Assembly (NCBI GenBank): GCA_001801465.1
Contig: MGXT01000027.1
Location: forward strand, 61,386-125,385
DNA: 64,000 bases
Direction of reading: 5' to 3'
DNA from: Gammaproteobacteria bacterium RIFCSPHIGHO2_12_FULL_35_23
GTDB taxonomy: Bacteria; Pseudomonadota; Gammaproteobacteria; UBA12402
Under the pieces are notes generated by a model that searched no databases, was not told the origin of the DNA, and was given only the letters and a program-made list of their open reading frames with translations. Below, in pieces: positions 19,582 through 27,822 of the stretch (position 1 is the stretch's first letter; each line of letters begins with the position of its first letter). The position numbers were made by a program, and so were the translations under genes.

Positions 19582-21615
19582 ATGAAACAACGTAAAATTC
19601 TAGTCACGAGCTCTCTACCCTATGGTAATGGCCCTCTTCATCTAGGTCATATGCTTGAATACATCCAAACCGATATTTGGGTTCGTTTTCAACAATTGCG
19701 TGGTCATACTTGTTATTATATTTGCGGTATTGATGCCCATGGCTCACCTATTATGTTGCGTGCAGAAAAAGAAGGGATTACACCTACACAATTAATTGAG
19801 AGAATATATCAAAGTCATCAACAAGATTTTGCTAAATTTCATATTAAATTTGATAGTTATTACACCACTCATTCAAAAGAGAATCGAGAATTAACTGAAT
19901 TCATTTTTAATAAACTTAAAGCGGGTGGCCATATCACAACTAAAACCATCAAGCAGGCATATGATGCTCAAAAAAATATGTTCTTGCCTGATCGTTTTGT
20001 TAGAGGTGAATGCCCTCGTTGTGGTGCACCTGATCAATATGGTGATAGTTGTGATATTTGCGGCGCTACCTATAACCCTTTAGACATGAAAAATCCTGTG
20101 TCCGTTATCTCAGGTACCGTCCCTGTTGAAAAAGAATCTGAACATCTCTTTTTTGATTTACCAAAACATGAATCCTTTTTAATTAACTGGATGAATCAAG
20201 GTCACTTACAAGAACCTATGATCAATAAATTAAAAGAATGGTTTACAACAGGATTGCAAGCCTGGGATATCTCTCGTGATGCACCCTATTTTGGATTTAC
20301 TATACCAGGTTATACCGATAAATATTTTTATGTGTGGCTTGATGCGCCTATTGGTTATATGGCCAGCTTTAAAAAATTTACTACCATGCATCCAACTATT
20401 AGCTTTGAAGAATTTTGGGATAAAAATTCAACCCATGAGCTTTATCATTTTATTGGCAAAGATGTAGCTTATTTTCATACTTTATTTTGGCCCGCTTTAT
20501 TAGCAGCCTGTCAAATAAGACTGCCAAGCAGTATTTATGCACATGGCTTTTTGACAGTTAACGGCAAAAAAATGTCAAAATCACGCGGTACTTTTATTAG
20601 CGCCAACACTTATTTAAAACATTTAAACCCTGAATATCTACGCTATTATTTCGCCAGCAAACTTAATAATGGTATAGAAGACTTAGATCTAAATCTGGAA
20701 GATTTTAAAACTAAGGTTAATGCAGATTTAGTAGGAAAATTAATTAATATTGCCAGCCGCTGTAGTGGTTTTATTAGTAAATTCTTTGCTGGAAAATTAA
20801 GCCCCAGCCTGGCAAACCCTGAACTCTTTAAAAATTTTCTACAATCAGAAAAACCGATTGCCGATTATTATGAAAATCGACAATATAGTGCGGCCATTCG
20901 TGAAATAATGCGCTTAGCTGATATTGCTAATCAATATATTAATGATAATCAACCCTGGATCTTAGCCAAACAACCTGAAAAACTTCCTGAAGTACAAACC
21001 ATCTGTAGCTTGGCGATTAACTTATTTAAGACTCTCATCATTTATTTACAGCCGGTCTTGCCAGCTTTGGCAAAATCTGTGAGCGAATTTTTAAATACTC
21101 CTGTATTTACTTGGCAAGACTCACACTTGCCTTTATTAAACCATACCATTAATGTTTATCAGCCACTCATGACCCGCATTGAAGAGGAGCAAATAATTGC
21201 CATGCAAAACGATGCCAATGAAGAACTTAAAGCCGAGAGTGAAAGAATAATAGCGCCGGCTGCCATCTCTACTAAGCTTGCGATAAAACCTGAAATTTCG
21301 CTTGAAGATTTTATGAAAGTTGATTTACGACTAGCAACCATTGTACAAGCTGAGCACGTGGAAGGCGCCGATAAATTACTGAAACTGCAACTGGATTTAG
21401 GAGAAGGAGAAATAAGACAGGTCTTTGCTGGTATAAAAACCTGTTATCAACCTGAAGCGCTCATTGGTAAACAAACTATTATGGTTGCCAACTTACAACC
21501 ACGAAAAATGCGCTTTGGCTTGTCTTCAGGCATGGTGCTAGTTGCTAAATCTGGTGAGCAACTTTGGCTAACGACCGCTGAACCTGGCGCGCCCGCCGGT
21601 TCTCCTATTCAATAA
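19582..21615 (+). CDS. metG: Methionyl-tRNA synthetase
   Basis: Charges tRNA-Met; class I synthetase of 677 residues. The HIGH motif is HLGH at residues 20-23. The zinc knuckle has CPRCG and CDICG (Cys144, 147, 157, 160), and the KMSKS loop lies near residue 330. An anticodon-binding helical domain follows. The last 110 residues are the EMAP/Trbp111-like tRNA-binding domain (DFMKVDLRLATIVQAEHVEG, ending in a GLSSGM-type segment) that drives dimerisation. A TATAGT at 19549-19554 is a possible -10 box. The stop overlaps the rsxB start as TAATG, so downstream translation is probably coupled. Confidence 0.97.
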   Translation: MKQRKILVTSSLPYGNGPLHLGHMLEYIQTDIWVRFQQLRGHTCYYICGIDAHGSPIMLRAEKEGITPTQLIERIYQSHQQDFAKFHIKFDSYYTTHSKENRELTEFIFNKLKAGGHITTKTIKQAYDAQKNMFLPDRFVRGECPRCGAPDQYGDSCDICGATYNPLDMKNPVSVISGTVPVEKESEHLFFDLPKHESFLINWMNQGHLQEPMINKLKEWFTTGLQAWDISRDAPYFGFTIPGYTDKYFYVWLDAPIGYMASFKKFTTMHPTISFEEFWDKNSTHELYHFIGKDVAYFHTLFWPALLAACQIRLPSSIYAHGFLTVNGKKMSKSRGTFISANTYLKHLNPEYLRYYFASKLNNGIEDLDLNLEDFKTKVNADLVGKLINIASRCSGFISKFFAGKLSPSLANPELFKNFLQSEKPIADYYENRQYSAAIREIMRLADIANQYINDNQPWILAKQPEKLPEVQTICSLAINLFKTLIIYLQPVLPALAKSVSEFLNTPVFTWQDSHLPLLNHTINVYQPLMTRIEEEQIIAMQNDANEELKAESERIIAPAAISTKLAIKPEISLEDFMKVDLRLATIVQAEHVEGADKLLKLQLDLGEGEIRQVFAGIKTCYQPEALIGKQTIMVANLQPRKMRFGLSSGMVLVAKSGEQLWLTTAEPGAPAGSPIQ

Positions 21616-22277
21616 TGACTATGAAAATTTTTAAACTTCATGTCGAAACTATCAATGAAGTTTTGCCGCAAACTCAGTGTAAACTGTGTACTTATGAAGG
21701 TTGTAAACCTTACGCTACAGCTATTGTAGAACATGGTGATCAAATTGATCGCTGTTTACCAGGTGGAGTTAGAGTATTAAAAAAATTAGCTGAACTCACT
21801 CACCAAGATATCACCCCTTATTTGGCGACTATGCAAACCAAGCAAAAACCACAATTGGTCGCAAAAATTCGTGAAGCAGAATGTATTGGTTGCACGCTTT
21901 GTATTCAAGCTTGTCCTGTTGATGCGATACTTGGTGCCGCCAAACAAATGCATACCATTATTAGTGATGAATGCACAGGCTGCGAACTCTGCCTAGCACC
22001 CTGTCCCGTAGACTGTATTGATTTGCTTGAACTCGGCCCCACGCCTGAAACAGATTCACCAGTCCTAAAGAAAAAAGCAGTTCATGCACGCCGGCGCTAT
22101 GAGTTTCATCAAACTAGACTACAAAAAGAAAAACAACAAAATCAAAAAAAGCATCAACTTGCTTTGAAAATTAATACTTCTCAGCGAGAAACAAGTTTAA
22201 TTGATAAAAAACAAGCGATTGCGGCTGCCGTCGCCAGAGTGCTGCAGAAAAAAAATCAAAACAGTGATAATGATTGA
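21615..22277 (+). CDS. rsxB: RnfB/RsxB-like iron-sulfur protein without membrane anchor
   Basis: Electron-transfer protein of 220 residues. An N-terminal four-Cys cluster domain (Cys22, 25, 30, 47; QCKLCTYEGC and RCLPGG) is followed by two 4Fe-4S ferredoxin motifs, CIGCTLCIQACP near residue 90 and CTGCELCLAPCP near residue 120. A Lys/Gln-rich tail follows. Canonical RsxB carries an N-terminal membrane helix and belongs to the six-subunit Rnf/Rsx complex. Here the helix is missing, and no rsxA, C, D, G or E gene is nearby. Position directly before nth resembles the rsx-nth linkage of enterobacteria. It may act as a soluble ferredoxin; that role is inferred. ATG codons at 21615 and 21621 are both possible starts. 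Confidence 0.88.
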   Translation: MTMKIFKLHVETINEVLPQTQCKLCTYEGCKPYATAIVEHGDQIDRCLPGGVRVLKKLAELTHQDITPYLATMQTKQKPQLVAKIREAECIGCTLCIQACPVDAILGAAKQMHTIISDECTGCELCLAPCPVDCIDLLELGPTPETDSPVLKKKAVHARRRYEFHQTRLQKEKQQNQKKHQLALKINTSQRETSLIDKKQAIAAAVARVLQKKNQNSDND

Positions 22278-22332
22278 TTTTCAAGCTGACCCTGCATAAC
22301 ATAGTATTTTCTTTTAAGCATAAGCCCTAGTT

Positions 22333-22977
22333 ATGAATGCTAAAAAAGTCCTGGAAATCTTTAAACGCTTTAAAAAACAAAATTCTCATCCCACTACAGA
22401 ACTTCTGTATAAAACCCCTTTTGAATTACTGATTGCAGTGGTGTTATCAGCCCAAGCTACTGATGTCAGCGTTAATAAAGCAACGTCTAAACTCTTTCCT
22501 GTTGCCAATACTCCAGCAACACTCTTCGCCTTAGGAGAAACCAAATTAAAAACTTATATTAAAACCATTGGCCTTTATAACACCAAAGCAAAAAACATCA
22601 TTAAACTTTGCCAATTGCTCATTGACAATTATCACAGCCGAGTACCTCACGACCGCACAGCTTTAGAGTCATTACCTGGTGTTGGACGTAAAACAGCTAA
22701 TGTTATTTTAAATACTGCTTTTGGAGAACCTACCATAGCAGTCGATACTCATATTTTTCGAGTTGCCAATCGTATTGGACTTGCACCCGGTAAAACCGTC
22801 CGTGCAGTGGAAGAAAAATTATTAATTGTGATTCCTAAAGCCTTTCAACATGACGCACACCATTGGCTTATTTTGCATGGTCGTTATACTTGTCTGGCAA
22901 GAAAACCGCGCTGTCCTGACTGCCTCATTGCTGATTTATGTGAATATCAAGACAAAACAAGAGCCCCTAACAGCTAG
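22333..22977 (+). CDS. nth: Endonuclease III (DNA glycosylase/AP lyase)
   Basis: Removes oxidised pyrimidines in base-excision repair. The 214 residues include the helix-hairpin-helix LPGVGRKTANVI with catalytic Lys120, and VDTH with catalytic Asp138; both fall at the same numbers as in E. coli. The C-terminal 4Fe-4S cluster motif (CLARKPRCPDCLIADLC) is intact. It follows rsxB by 55 bases and is probably in the same transcript from metG. Confidence 0.97.
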   Translation: MNAKKVLEIFKRFKKQNSHPTTELLYKTPFELLIAVVLSAQATDVSVNKATSKLFPVANTPATLFALGETKLKTYIKTIGLYNTKAKNIIKLCQLLIDNYHSRVPHDRTALESLPGVGRKTANVILNTAFGEPTIAVDTHIFRVANRIGLAPGKTVRAVEEKLLIVIPKAFQHDAHHWLILHGRYTCLARKPRCPDCLIADLCEYQDKTRAPNS

Positions 22978-23074
22978 CGTTGATTTAGCTCAATTCTCAT
23001 GAAGATTTTTAATAAATTAGCTTTTATTTTGCTCAGTTAAGCGTATTTTTCTTTTTAGCACTGACCGACCTAAA

Positions 23075-23089
23075 TGATAATGATTCTCA
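23075..23089 (+). promoter_or_regulatory. Fur box upstream of feoAB
   Basis: TGATAAT-G-ATTCTCA matches the 7-1-7 Fur consensus (TGATAAT-n-ATTATCA) at 14 of 15 positions. It ends 6 bases before the -35 hexamer of the feoA promoter, as expected for iron-dependent repression. Confidence 0.8.
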
Positions 23090-23095
23090 ATTGTG

Positions 23096-23124
23096 TTGAC
23101 AGCAAGGGGGCAAATAGCGATAAT
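23096..23124 (+). promoter_or_regulatory. feoA promoter
   Basis: A perfect -35 TTGACA (23096-23101), a 17-base spacer and a -10 GATAAT (23119-23124). The expected transcription start, about seven bases after the -10, coincides with the feoA ATG at 23131, so the message may be leaderless. Confidence 0.7.
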
Positions 23125-23130
23125 AAGCCC

Positions 23131-23367
23131 ATGAAAACATTAGACCAATTAAAAACTGGCACTTTTGCTCGGGTCCTAGGGTTTACTGCCAGTCGAGAAG
23201 GTTATCGGCAAAAGCTGCTAGCGATGGGCCTAACCCCAGGCTGTGAAATCAATATTGTTAGAGTTGCGCCACTAGGTGACCCGATCCAAATTAATTTAAG
23301 AGGTTTTCAATTAAGTTTACGTAAAACAGAAGCAAAAATGATAGAGGTTGAACAAATTAAAAAATGA
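23131..23367 (+). CDS. feoA: Ferrous iron transport protein A (FeoA)
   Basis: Small SH3-like cytoplasmic partner of the FeoB iron channel, 78 residues from this start. The family pattern is clear: TLDQLKTGTFARVLGF, then LLAMGLTPGCEINIVRVAPLGDP, with a closing LRKTEAKMIEVEQI. The frame stays open upstream to an ATG at 23074, but that would add 19 residues encoded by the Fur box and promoter and absent from the family, so ATG 23131 is preferred. No Shine-Dalgarno sequence precedes it. It overlaps feoB by four bases (ATGA). Confidence 0.93.
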   Translation: MKTLDQLKTGTFARVLGFTASREGYRQKLLAMGLTPGCEINIVRVAPLGDPIQINLRGFQLSLRKTEAKMIEVEQIKK

Positions 23368-25673
23368 GTCTAACTCGTATTGCACTAATCGGTAATCCTA
23401 ATTCGGGTAAATCTACTCTTTTTAATGCTTTAACAGGCTCTAACCAAAAAGTGGGTAACTGGCCAGGTGTCACGGTAGAAAAAAAAATAGGTCGCTTCAT
23501 TTATCAAAGCACACAACTTGAAGTGGTTGATTTACCAGGTACCTATAATCTTAGTGCCTTACCAGAAAATAATTCTCTCGATGAGCAAATTGCTATCGAC
23601 TATATCATTAGCCATGATGCCAATATAATAATCAATGTGGTGGATGCTACTAACTTGGAACGTAATTTGTTTTTAACCACCCAACTTTTTGAGTTAGGTG
23701 TGCCCATGATATTAGCTATTAACATGACAGATCTCGCTAAACGTAAAGGAATCATGATTAATTACGCGGCACTGTCAGCAAAGCTAAAGTGTCCTGTCAT
23801 TCCAATTGTTGCCAATAAACAACTAGGATTAGAACAGTTAAAATTAACCGTATTAAGACACGCTAAAATCAGCCACTTTAGTGCCAACAAAATTCAATAT
23901 CCTGACCAACTTGAGCAGGCCATTGCTCGCTTACAACCAAAGTTTGAAGCCATTTCCCCAAAAAACCAAGCTCGCTATTTAGCGATTCATTTACTTGATA
24001 ACGATGTTTATGCTAAACGTCAAGCCCCCAAAGCATTGCAACAACAAGCCAACGAATTAAAAAATATTTTAGAGCAAACTTTTAATAAAACTATCGATAT
24101 TCTTATTGCCGATGCTCGTTATGCCTTTATTAACCAATTAATCAGCCATACTGTTAGCAATCAATCAACTACTCGCCACAGCATTACTAATCTTATCGAT
24201 AATATCTTACTTAATCGCTTTTTAGGCATTCCTATTTTCTTATGCGTGATGTATGCCATGTTTTTATTTGCCATTAATGTGGGCGGCGCTTTTCAAGATT
24301 TTTTTGATATCGCCAGTAATACTATCTTTGTCCAAGGTTTAGAGCATTTATTGCTTAATTTACACTTTCCAAACTGGTTAATTGCTATTTTAAGCGCGGG
24401 GATAGGTAAAGGCATTAACACAACTATTACTTTCATTCCAGTTATTGGTGGTATGTTTTTATTTTTATCCTTTTTGGAAGGCTCAGGCTATATGACTAGA
24501 GCCGCCTTTGTAGTCGACCGTTTAATGCAAGCTATTGGCTTACCTGGTAAATCGTTTGTCCCAATGATTGTCGGATTCGGTTGTAACGTGCCTTCGATTA
24601 TGGCAGCAAGAACCTTAGAAAATAAGCGCGACCGGATTTTAACTATTTTAATGAGCCCTTTTATGTCTTGTGGAGCTAGGCTTGCTATTTTTGCAGTTTT
24701 TACTGCAGCCTTTTTCCCCAAAGGAGGCCAAAACGTGGTCTTCGCTTTGTATTTAATTGGTATTTTCGTAGCCATCCTGACAGGCTTTATTTTAAGAAAA
24801 ACTTTACTTCGCGGACACCCCGCACCATTGATTATGGAAATGCCCGCTTATCATCTTCCTAATTTAAAAAATCTGTTACGCCAAACTTGGCAACGCTTGA
24901 AGAATTTTTTATATAAAGCCGGGCGTTTTATTATTCCCATTTGTGTGTTAATTGGAACTTTAAATGCTTTTACGGTTGAAGGTAAACTGACTACTGTCAG
25001 CAACGAGCAAAACTCTGTTTTATCTTTAGTGGCTAAAGACATCACACCCATTTTTGCACCCATGGGAATTTCTCAAAATAATTGGCCCGCCACTGTTGGT
25101 TTACTAACTGGTACTTTAGCTAAAGAAGTTGTCGTTGGAACTTTAAATACGCTTTATTCTCAAACGGGCCATTTAGCCGTCAGCGAACAATCAAATTTTG
25201 GTTTTTGGCGCGGTATCCAAGCTGCTTTCCTTTCAATTCCAACTAATATTACTAGCTTAGGAAGCAGTCTTGGTAATCCAGTGCTAGCTGGTGCTCCAAC
25301 GCATGATGTCAATCAAGGTGTGTTAGGCGTCATGTATGTAGCTTTTGGCGGCCAAGCTGCAGCTTTTGCCTACTTATTATTTGTACTTTTATATGTACCC
25401 TGTGTTTCTGCCATGGCTGTGATGCTTCGTGAATTAAATCGCAACTGGACCATTTTTTCAATTTGCTGGACAACGGGTTTAGCCTATGGTGCCGCCACTT
25501 TTTTCTATCAAATTGTAACCTTTAAAGTTCACCCACTTTACTCTAGTTGTTGGCTAATAGGCATTGTAGCAAGCTTTTTAATTACTCTGTTTACTATGCG
25601 TTCAATTGCCAATCATCATCAACATAAAGCTAGACCTTTACGAATTAATACTATTAATAGTGTTTCACCTTGA
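23364..25673 (+). CDS. feoB: Ferrous iron transport protein B (FeoB)
   Basis: Inner-membrane Fe(II) importer of 769 residues with a GTPase domain. G1 is GNPNSGKST at the N-terminus, with DLPGTYNL (G3) and NMTD (G4). The C-terminal membrane region holds two Gate motifs; segments such as GFGCNVPSIMAARTLE and FMSCGARLAIF carry the conserved Cys residues. Expression is probably repressed by Fur through the box upstream of feoA. No feoC is present downstream. The gene ends 42 bases before the 28-base direct repeats at 25715. Confidence 0.96.
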   Translation: MSLTRIALIGNPNSGKSTLFNALTGSNQKVGNWPGVTVEKKIGRFIYQSTQLEVVDLPGTYNLSALPENNSLDEQIAIDYIISHDANIIINVVDATNLERNLFLTTQLFELGVPMILAINMTDLAKRKGIMINYAALSAKLKCPVIPIVANKQLGLEQLKLTVLRHAKISHFSANKIQYPDQLEQAIARLQPKFEAISPKNQARYLAIHLLDNDVYAKRQAPKALQQQANELKNILEQTFNKTIDILIADARYAFINQLISHTVSNQSTTRHSITNLIDNILLNRFLGIPIFLCVMYAMFLFAINVGGAFQDFFDIASNTIFVQGLEHLLLNLHFPNWLIAILSAGIGKGINTTITFIPVIGGMFLFLSFLEGSGYMTRAAFVVDRLMQAIGLPGKSFVPMIVGFGCNVPSIMAARTLENKRDRILTILMSPFMSCGARLAIFAVFTAAFFPKGGQNVVFALYLIGIFVAILTGFILRKTLLRGHPAPLIMEMPAYHLPNLKNLLRQTWQRLKNFLYKAGRFIIPICVLIGTLNAFTVEGKLTTVSNEQNSVLSLVAKDITPIFAPMGISQNNWPATVGLLTGTLAKEVVVGTLNTLYSQTGHLAVSEQSNFGFWRGIQAAFLSIPTNITSLGSSLGNPVLAGAPTHDVNQGVLGVMYVAFGGQAAAFAYLLFVLLYVPCVSAMAVMLRELNRNWTIFSICWTTGLAYGAATFFYQIVTFKVHPLYSSCWLIGIVASFLITLFTMRSIANHHQHKARPLRINTINSVSP

Positions 25674-25714
25674 TAGTCAACTCTTAGCTCAAGTAATACA
25701 ATAAAACGTCAATC

Positions 25715-25775
25715 TATTACATAAAGTGGTACCAAAAAATGTCAGTTTATTACATAAAGTGGTACCAAAAAATGT
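25715..25775 (+). repeat. Two 28-base perfect direct repeats
   Basis: The same 28 bases occur at 25715-25742 and 25748-25775, a period of 33. The core is ACATAAAGTGGTACCAAAAA, with a central GGTACC palindrome. The copies lie 53-113 bases before the DUF4143 ATPase start. They could be operator iterons, a remnant recombination site, or the edge of an acquired segment. Confidence 0.85.
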
Positions 25776-25827
25776 AAAAATATGTCAAAATTATTATACA
25801 TAAAACTATTACTAAAGATTAAATTCA

Positions 25828-27159
25828 ATGAAAAGGCATATTTTTCAATCATTAACCACTTGGCAACATAAAAAAGATCGTAAGCCATTGATTATTAAAG
25901 GAGCTAGACAGATTGGGAAAACTTATATTTTAAAAGAGCTTGGAAAAAATCAATTTCCAGCTTATTTCTATATAAACTTTGAAAGAGATCAAACACTACA
26001 TCAGCTTTTTAAAAAAGATTTAGCTCCAGCACGTTTATTAAGTGACCTAAATTTTTATTTTAGAACTACGATTAATCCCAACCAAGATTTATTGATTTTT
26101 GACGAAATTCAAGCTTGTCCAAACGCTTTAACCAGCTTGAAATATTTTCATGAAGAAATGCCTGAACTAGCGTTAACTTGTGCAGGCTCTTTGCTAGGCA
26201 TTACTCTAAATGCTGGATCATTTCCAGTTGGTAAAGTTGATTTTCTGAATATGTACCCCATGACATTTTTGGAGTTTTTACTAGGCACCGGTGAAGACCA
26301 ACTCTATAAACTTCTAAATCACTTAACTTTAGAATCAGAAATTCCATTAACTGCCCATAATCAATTATGGGATTATTTTAAACTCTATCTTATTATAGGT
26401 GGCTTACCTGAAATAGTTAATTACTACGCTCAAAATAAACAAAATTTAAACTCCTCTTTATTATTTATTCGTCAAAAACAATCCGAGCTTATTTTAGCTT
26501 ATTATGCGGATATAGCTAAACACTCTGGAAAAATAAACGCCATGCATATTGATCGTGTTTGGCGCTCTGTACCCAATCAATTATCCACTCAACATAATCA
26601 CTCTGCTAGAAGATTTACATTTAAAGGGATAATCCCTGGAATAGATAGGTATTCACGTTTAGCCAATGTTATTGATTGGCTAGAAACAGCAAATCTTCTT
26701 GTTAAGCAATCAATTACACACTGTGCTCAGTTGCCATTATCTGCTTACACAAAAGAAAATATTTTTAAGCTATTCATGTTTGATGTTGGATTATTAGGGG
26801 CTATGATTGATCTGTCCCCTAAAGTTATTTTAGATTATGATTATGGTTCTTATAAAGGCTATTTTGCAGAAAATTTTGTAGCCCAGGCTTTTCTAGCAAG
26901 TGGCTTAACTCATTTATATAGCTGGCATGAAGGCTCCAGCGAAATAGAGTTTTTAAAAGAAGTTAATGGACTGCTATTACCAGTAGAAGTTAAATCAGGC
27001 TGGGTAACACAAGCTAAGAGCTTAAAGGTATTTAATGATAAATATCACCCTCCTTATCGAACCATTTTTAGTGCTAAAAATTTGTTAATAGATAAAAAAA
27101 ATCTAATTCATTATTATCCACTTTATTTGGCAGAACGATTTCCATTGCCTGAAAATTAA
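25828..27159 (+). CDS. AAA ATPase with DUF4143 C-terminal domain
   Basis: 443 residues. An N-terminal P-loop domain (AAA_14 type) has Walker A GARQIGKT at residues 25-32, Walker B LLIFDEIQ at about 88-95 and the sensor-like segment TCAGSLLG. The C-terminal DUF4143 domain contains AENFVAQAF and, near residue 375, EIEFLKE followed by LLPVEVKSG. That E...EVK arrangement resembles the PD-(D/E)XK nuclease core typical of the family. The biochemical role of these ATPases is not established; they spread as lone genes between genomes. The isolated position, the direct repeats upstream and the hairpin plus palindrome downstream suggest acquisition. Confidence 0.88.
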   Translation: MKRHIFQSLTTWQHKKDRKPLIIKGARQIGKTYILKELGKNQFPAYFYINFERDQTLHQLFKKDLAPARLLSDLNFYFRTTINPNQDLLIFDEIQACPNALTSLKYFHEEMPELALTCAGSLLGITLNAGSFPVGKVDFLNMYPMTFLEFLLGTGEDQLYKLLNHLTLESEIPLTAHNQLWDYFKLYLIIGGLPEIVNYYAQNKQNLNSSLLFIRQKQSELILAYYADIAKHSGKINAMHIDRVWRSVPNQLSTQHNHSARRFTFKGIIPGIDRYSRLANVIDWLETANLLVKQSITHCAQLPLSAYTKENIFKLFMFDVGLLGAMIDLSPKVILDYDYGSYKGYFAENFVAQAFLASGLTHLYSWHEGSSEIEFLKEVNGLLLPVEVKSGWVTQAKSLKVFNDKYHPPYRTIFSAKNLLIDKKNLIHYYPLYLAERFPLPEN

Positions 27160-27224
27160 TTTAGGCCCCTAGAAAATACTTTTTAGAATCTTAAAATTTA
27201 GACCTTTTATCATTATTTTGAGAA

Positions 27225-27250
27225 GTTAAGTTTGCTCATGCAAACTTAAC
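27225..27250. repeat. Strong inverted repeat after the DUF4143 ATPase
   Basis: GTTAAGTTTGC (27225-27235) and GCAAACTTAAC (27240-27250) form a perfect 11-pair stem with a TCAT loop. GAGA and TCTC just outside can extend it across a small internal loop. No T-tract follows on either strand, so a simple intrinsic terminator is unlikely. Confidence 0.7.
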
Positions 27251-27285
27251 CGTCTCGTCAACCCATCATATCCTATAGTAGGTGT

Positions 27286-27307
27286 ATTTATTTAAATTTA
27301 AATAAAT
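27286..27307. repeat. 22-base AT-only palindrome
   Basis: ATTTATTTAAA and its reverse complement form a perfect dyad made only of A and T, about 80-100 bases before the DUF1841 gene. Two TATAAT boxes lie downstream at 27320-27325 and 27335-27340. It may be a regulator site or a DNA-melting element. Confidence 0.55.
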
Positions 27308-27380
27308 TATGTTATTTTATATAATTATACGTACTATAATTAATTTAATGCAATGATGCATTTGATCAACTATTATCTGA

Positions 27381-27818
27381 ATGGCAACCATGTTTAATCA
27401 AGAAAGAACTGAACTTCGTAAATTTTATCAAAATTGCTGGCTTAAATATCAAAATAAAGAGTCTTTAAGTCTTTTAGAAAAGCAAATCATTACTGTCTTA
27501 TTAGCTCATCCTGAATATATTCCTTTATTTGAAAATTTCGACAGCTACCAAGATAGGGATTATCGGCCTGAAAATAATGAAACCAATCCTTTTTTACATT
27601 TAAGTTTGCATTTAGGTTTAATCGAACAAGTTTCCACGAATAGACCTTTGGGTATTCAATCTGTTTATCAAACACTTTGTCAAAAACAAGGCCAACATGA
27701 AGCTGAGCATTTAATGATGGATTGTTTAGCAGAAGTTTTGTGGCAAGCCCAGCGCAATCAACAATTACCCGATGAAACATTGTATTTAACTAAACTATCT
27801 CAGCTTATTAATTCATGA
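27381..27818 (+). CDS. DUF1841 family protein
   Basis: 145-residue cytoplasmic protein of unknown function. It shows the DUF1841 signature NPFLHLSLHLGLIEQ, followed by RPLGIQSVY, a His/Glu-rich helix (HEAEHLMMDCLAEVLWQAQR) and the ending PDETLYLTKLSQL. The conserved His and Glu residues suggest a metal or cofactor site, which is inference. ATG codons at 27381 and 27390 are possible starts; the second gives the usual family start MFNQ. The gene converges on the MFS transporter with a 4-base gap. Confidence 0.85.
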   Translation: MATMFNQERTELRKFYQNCWLKYQNKESLSLLEKQIITVLLAHPEYIPLFENFDSYQDRDYRPENNETNPFLHLSLHLGLIEQVSTNRPLGIQSVYQTLCQKQGQHEAEHLMMDCLAEVLWQAQRNQQLPDETLYLTKLSQLINS

Positions 27819-27822
27819 TCTT

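Noticed and set aside
23074..23130. FeoA start at the upstream ATG 23074
   Set aside because: It would place the Fur box and promoter inside the coding region and add 19 residues that the FeoA family lacks.
25715..25775. A CRISPR array
   Set aside because: Only two copies exist, the 5-base spacing is far too short for spacers, and no cas gene is nearby.
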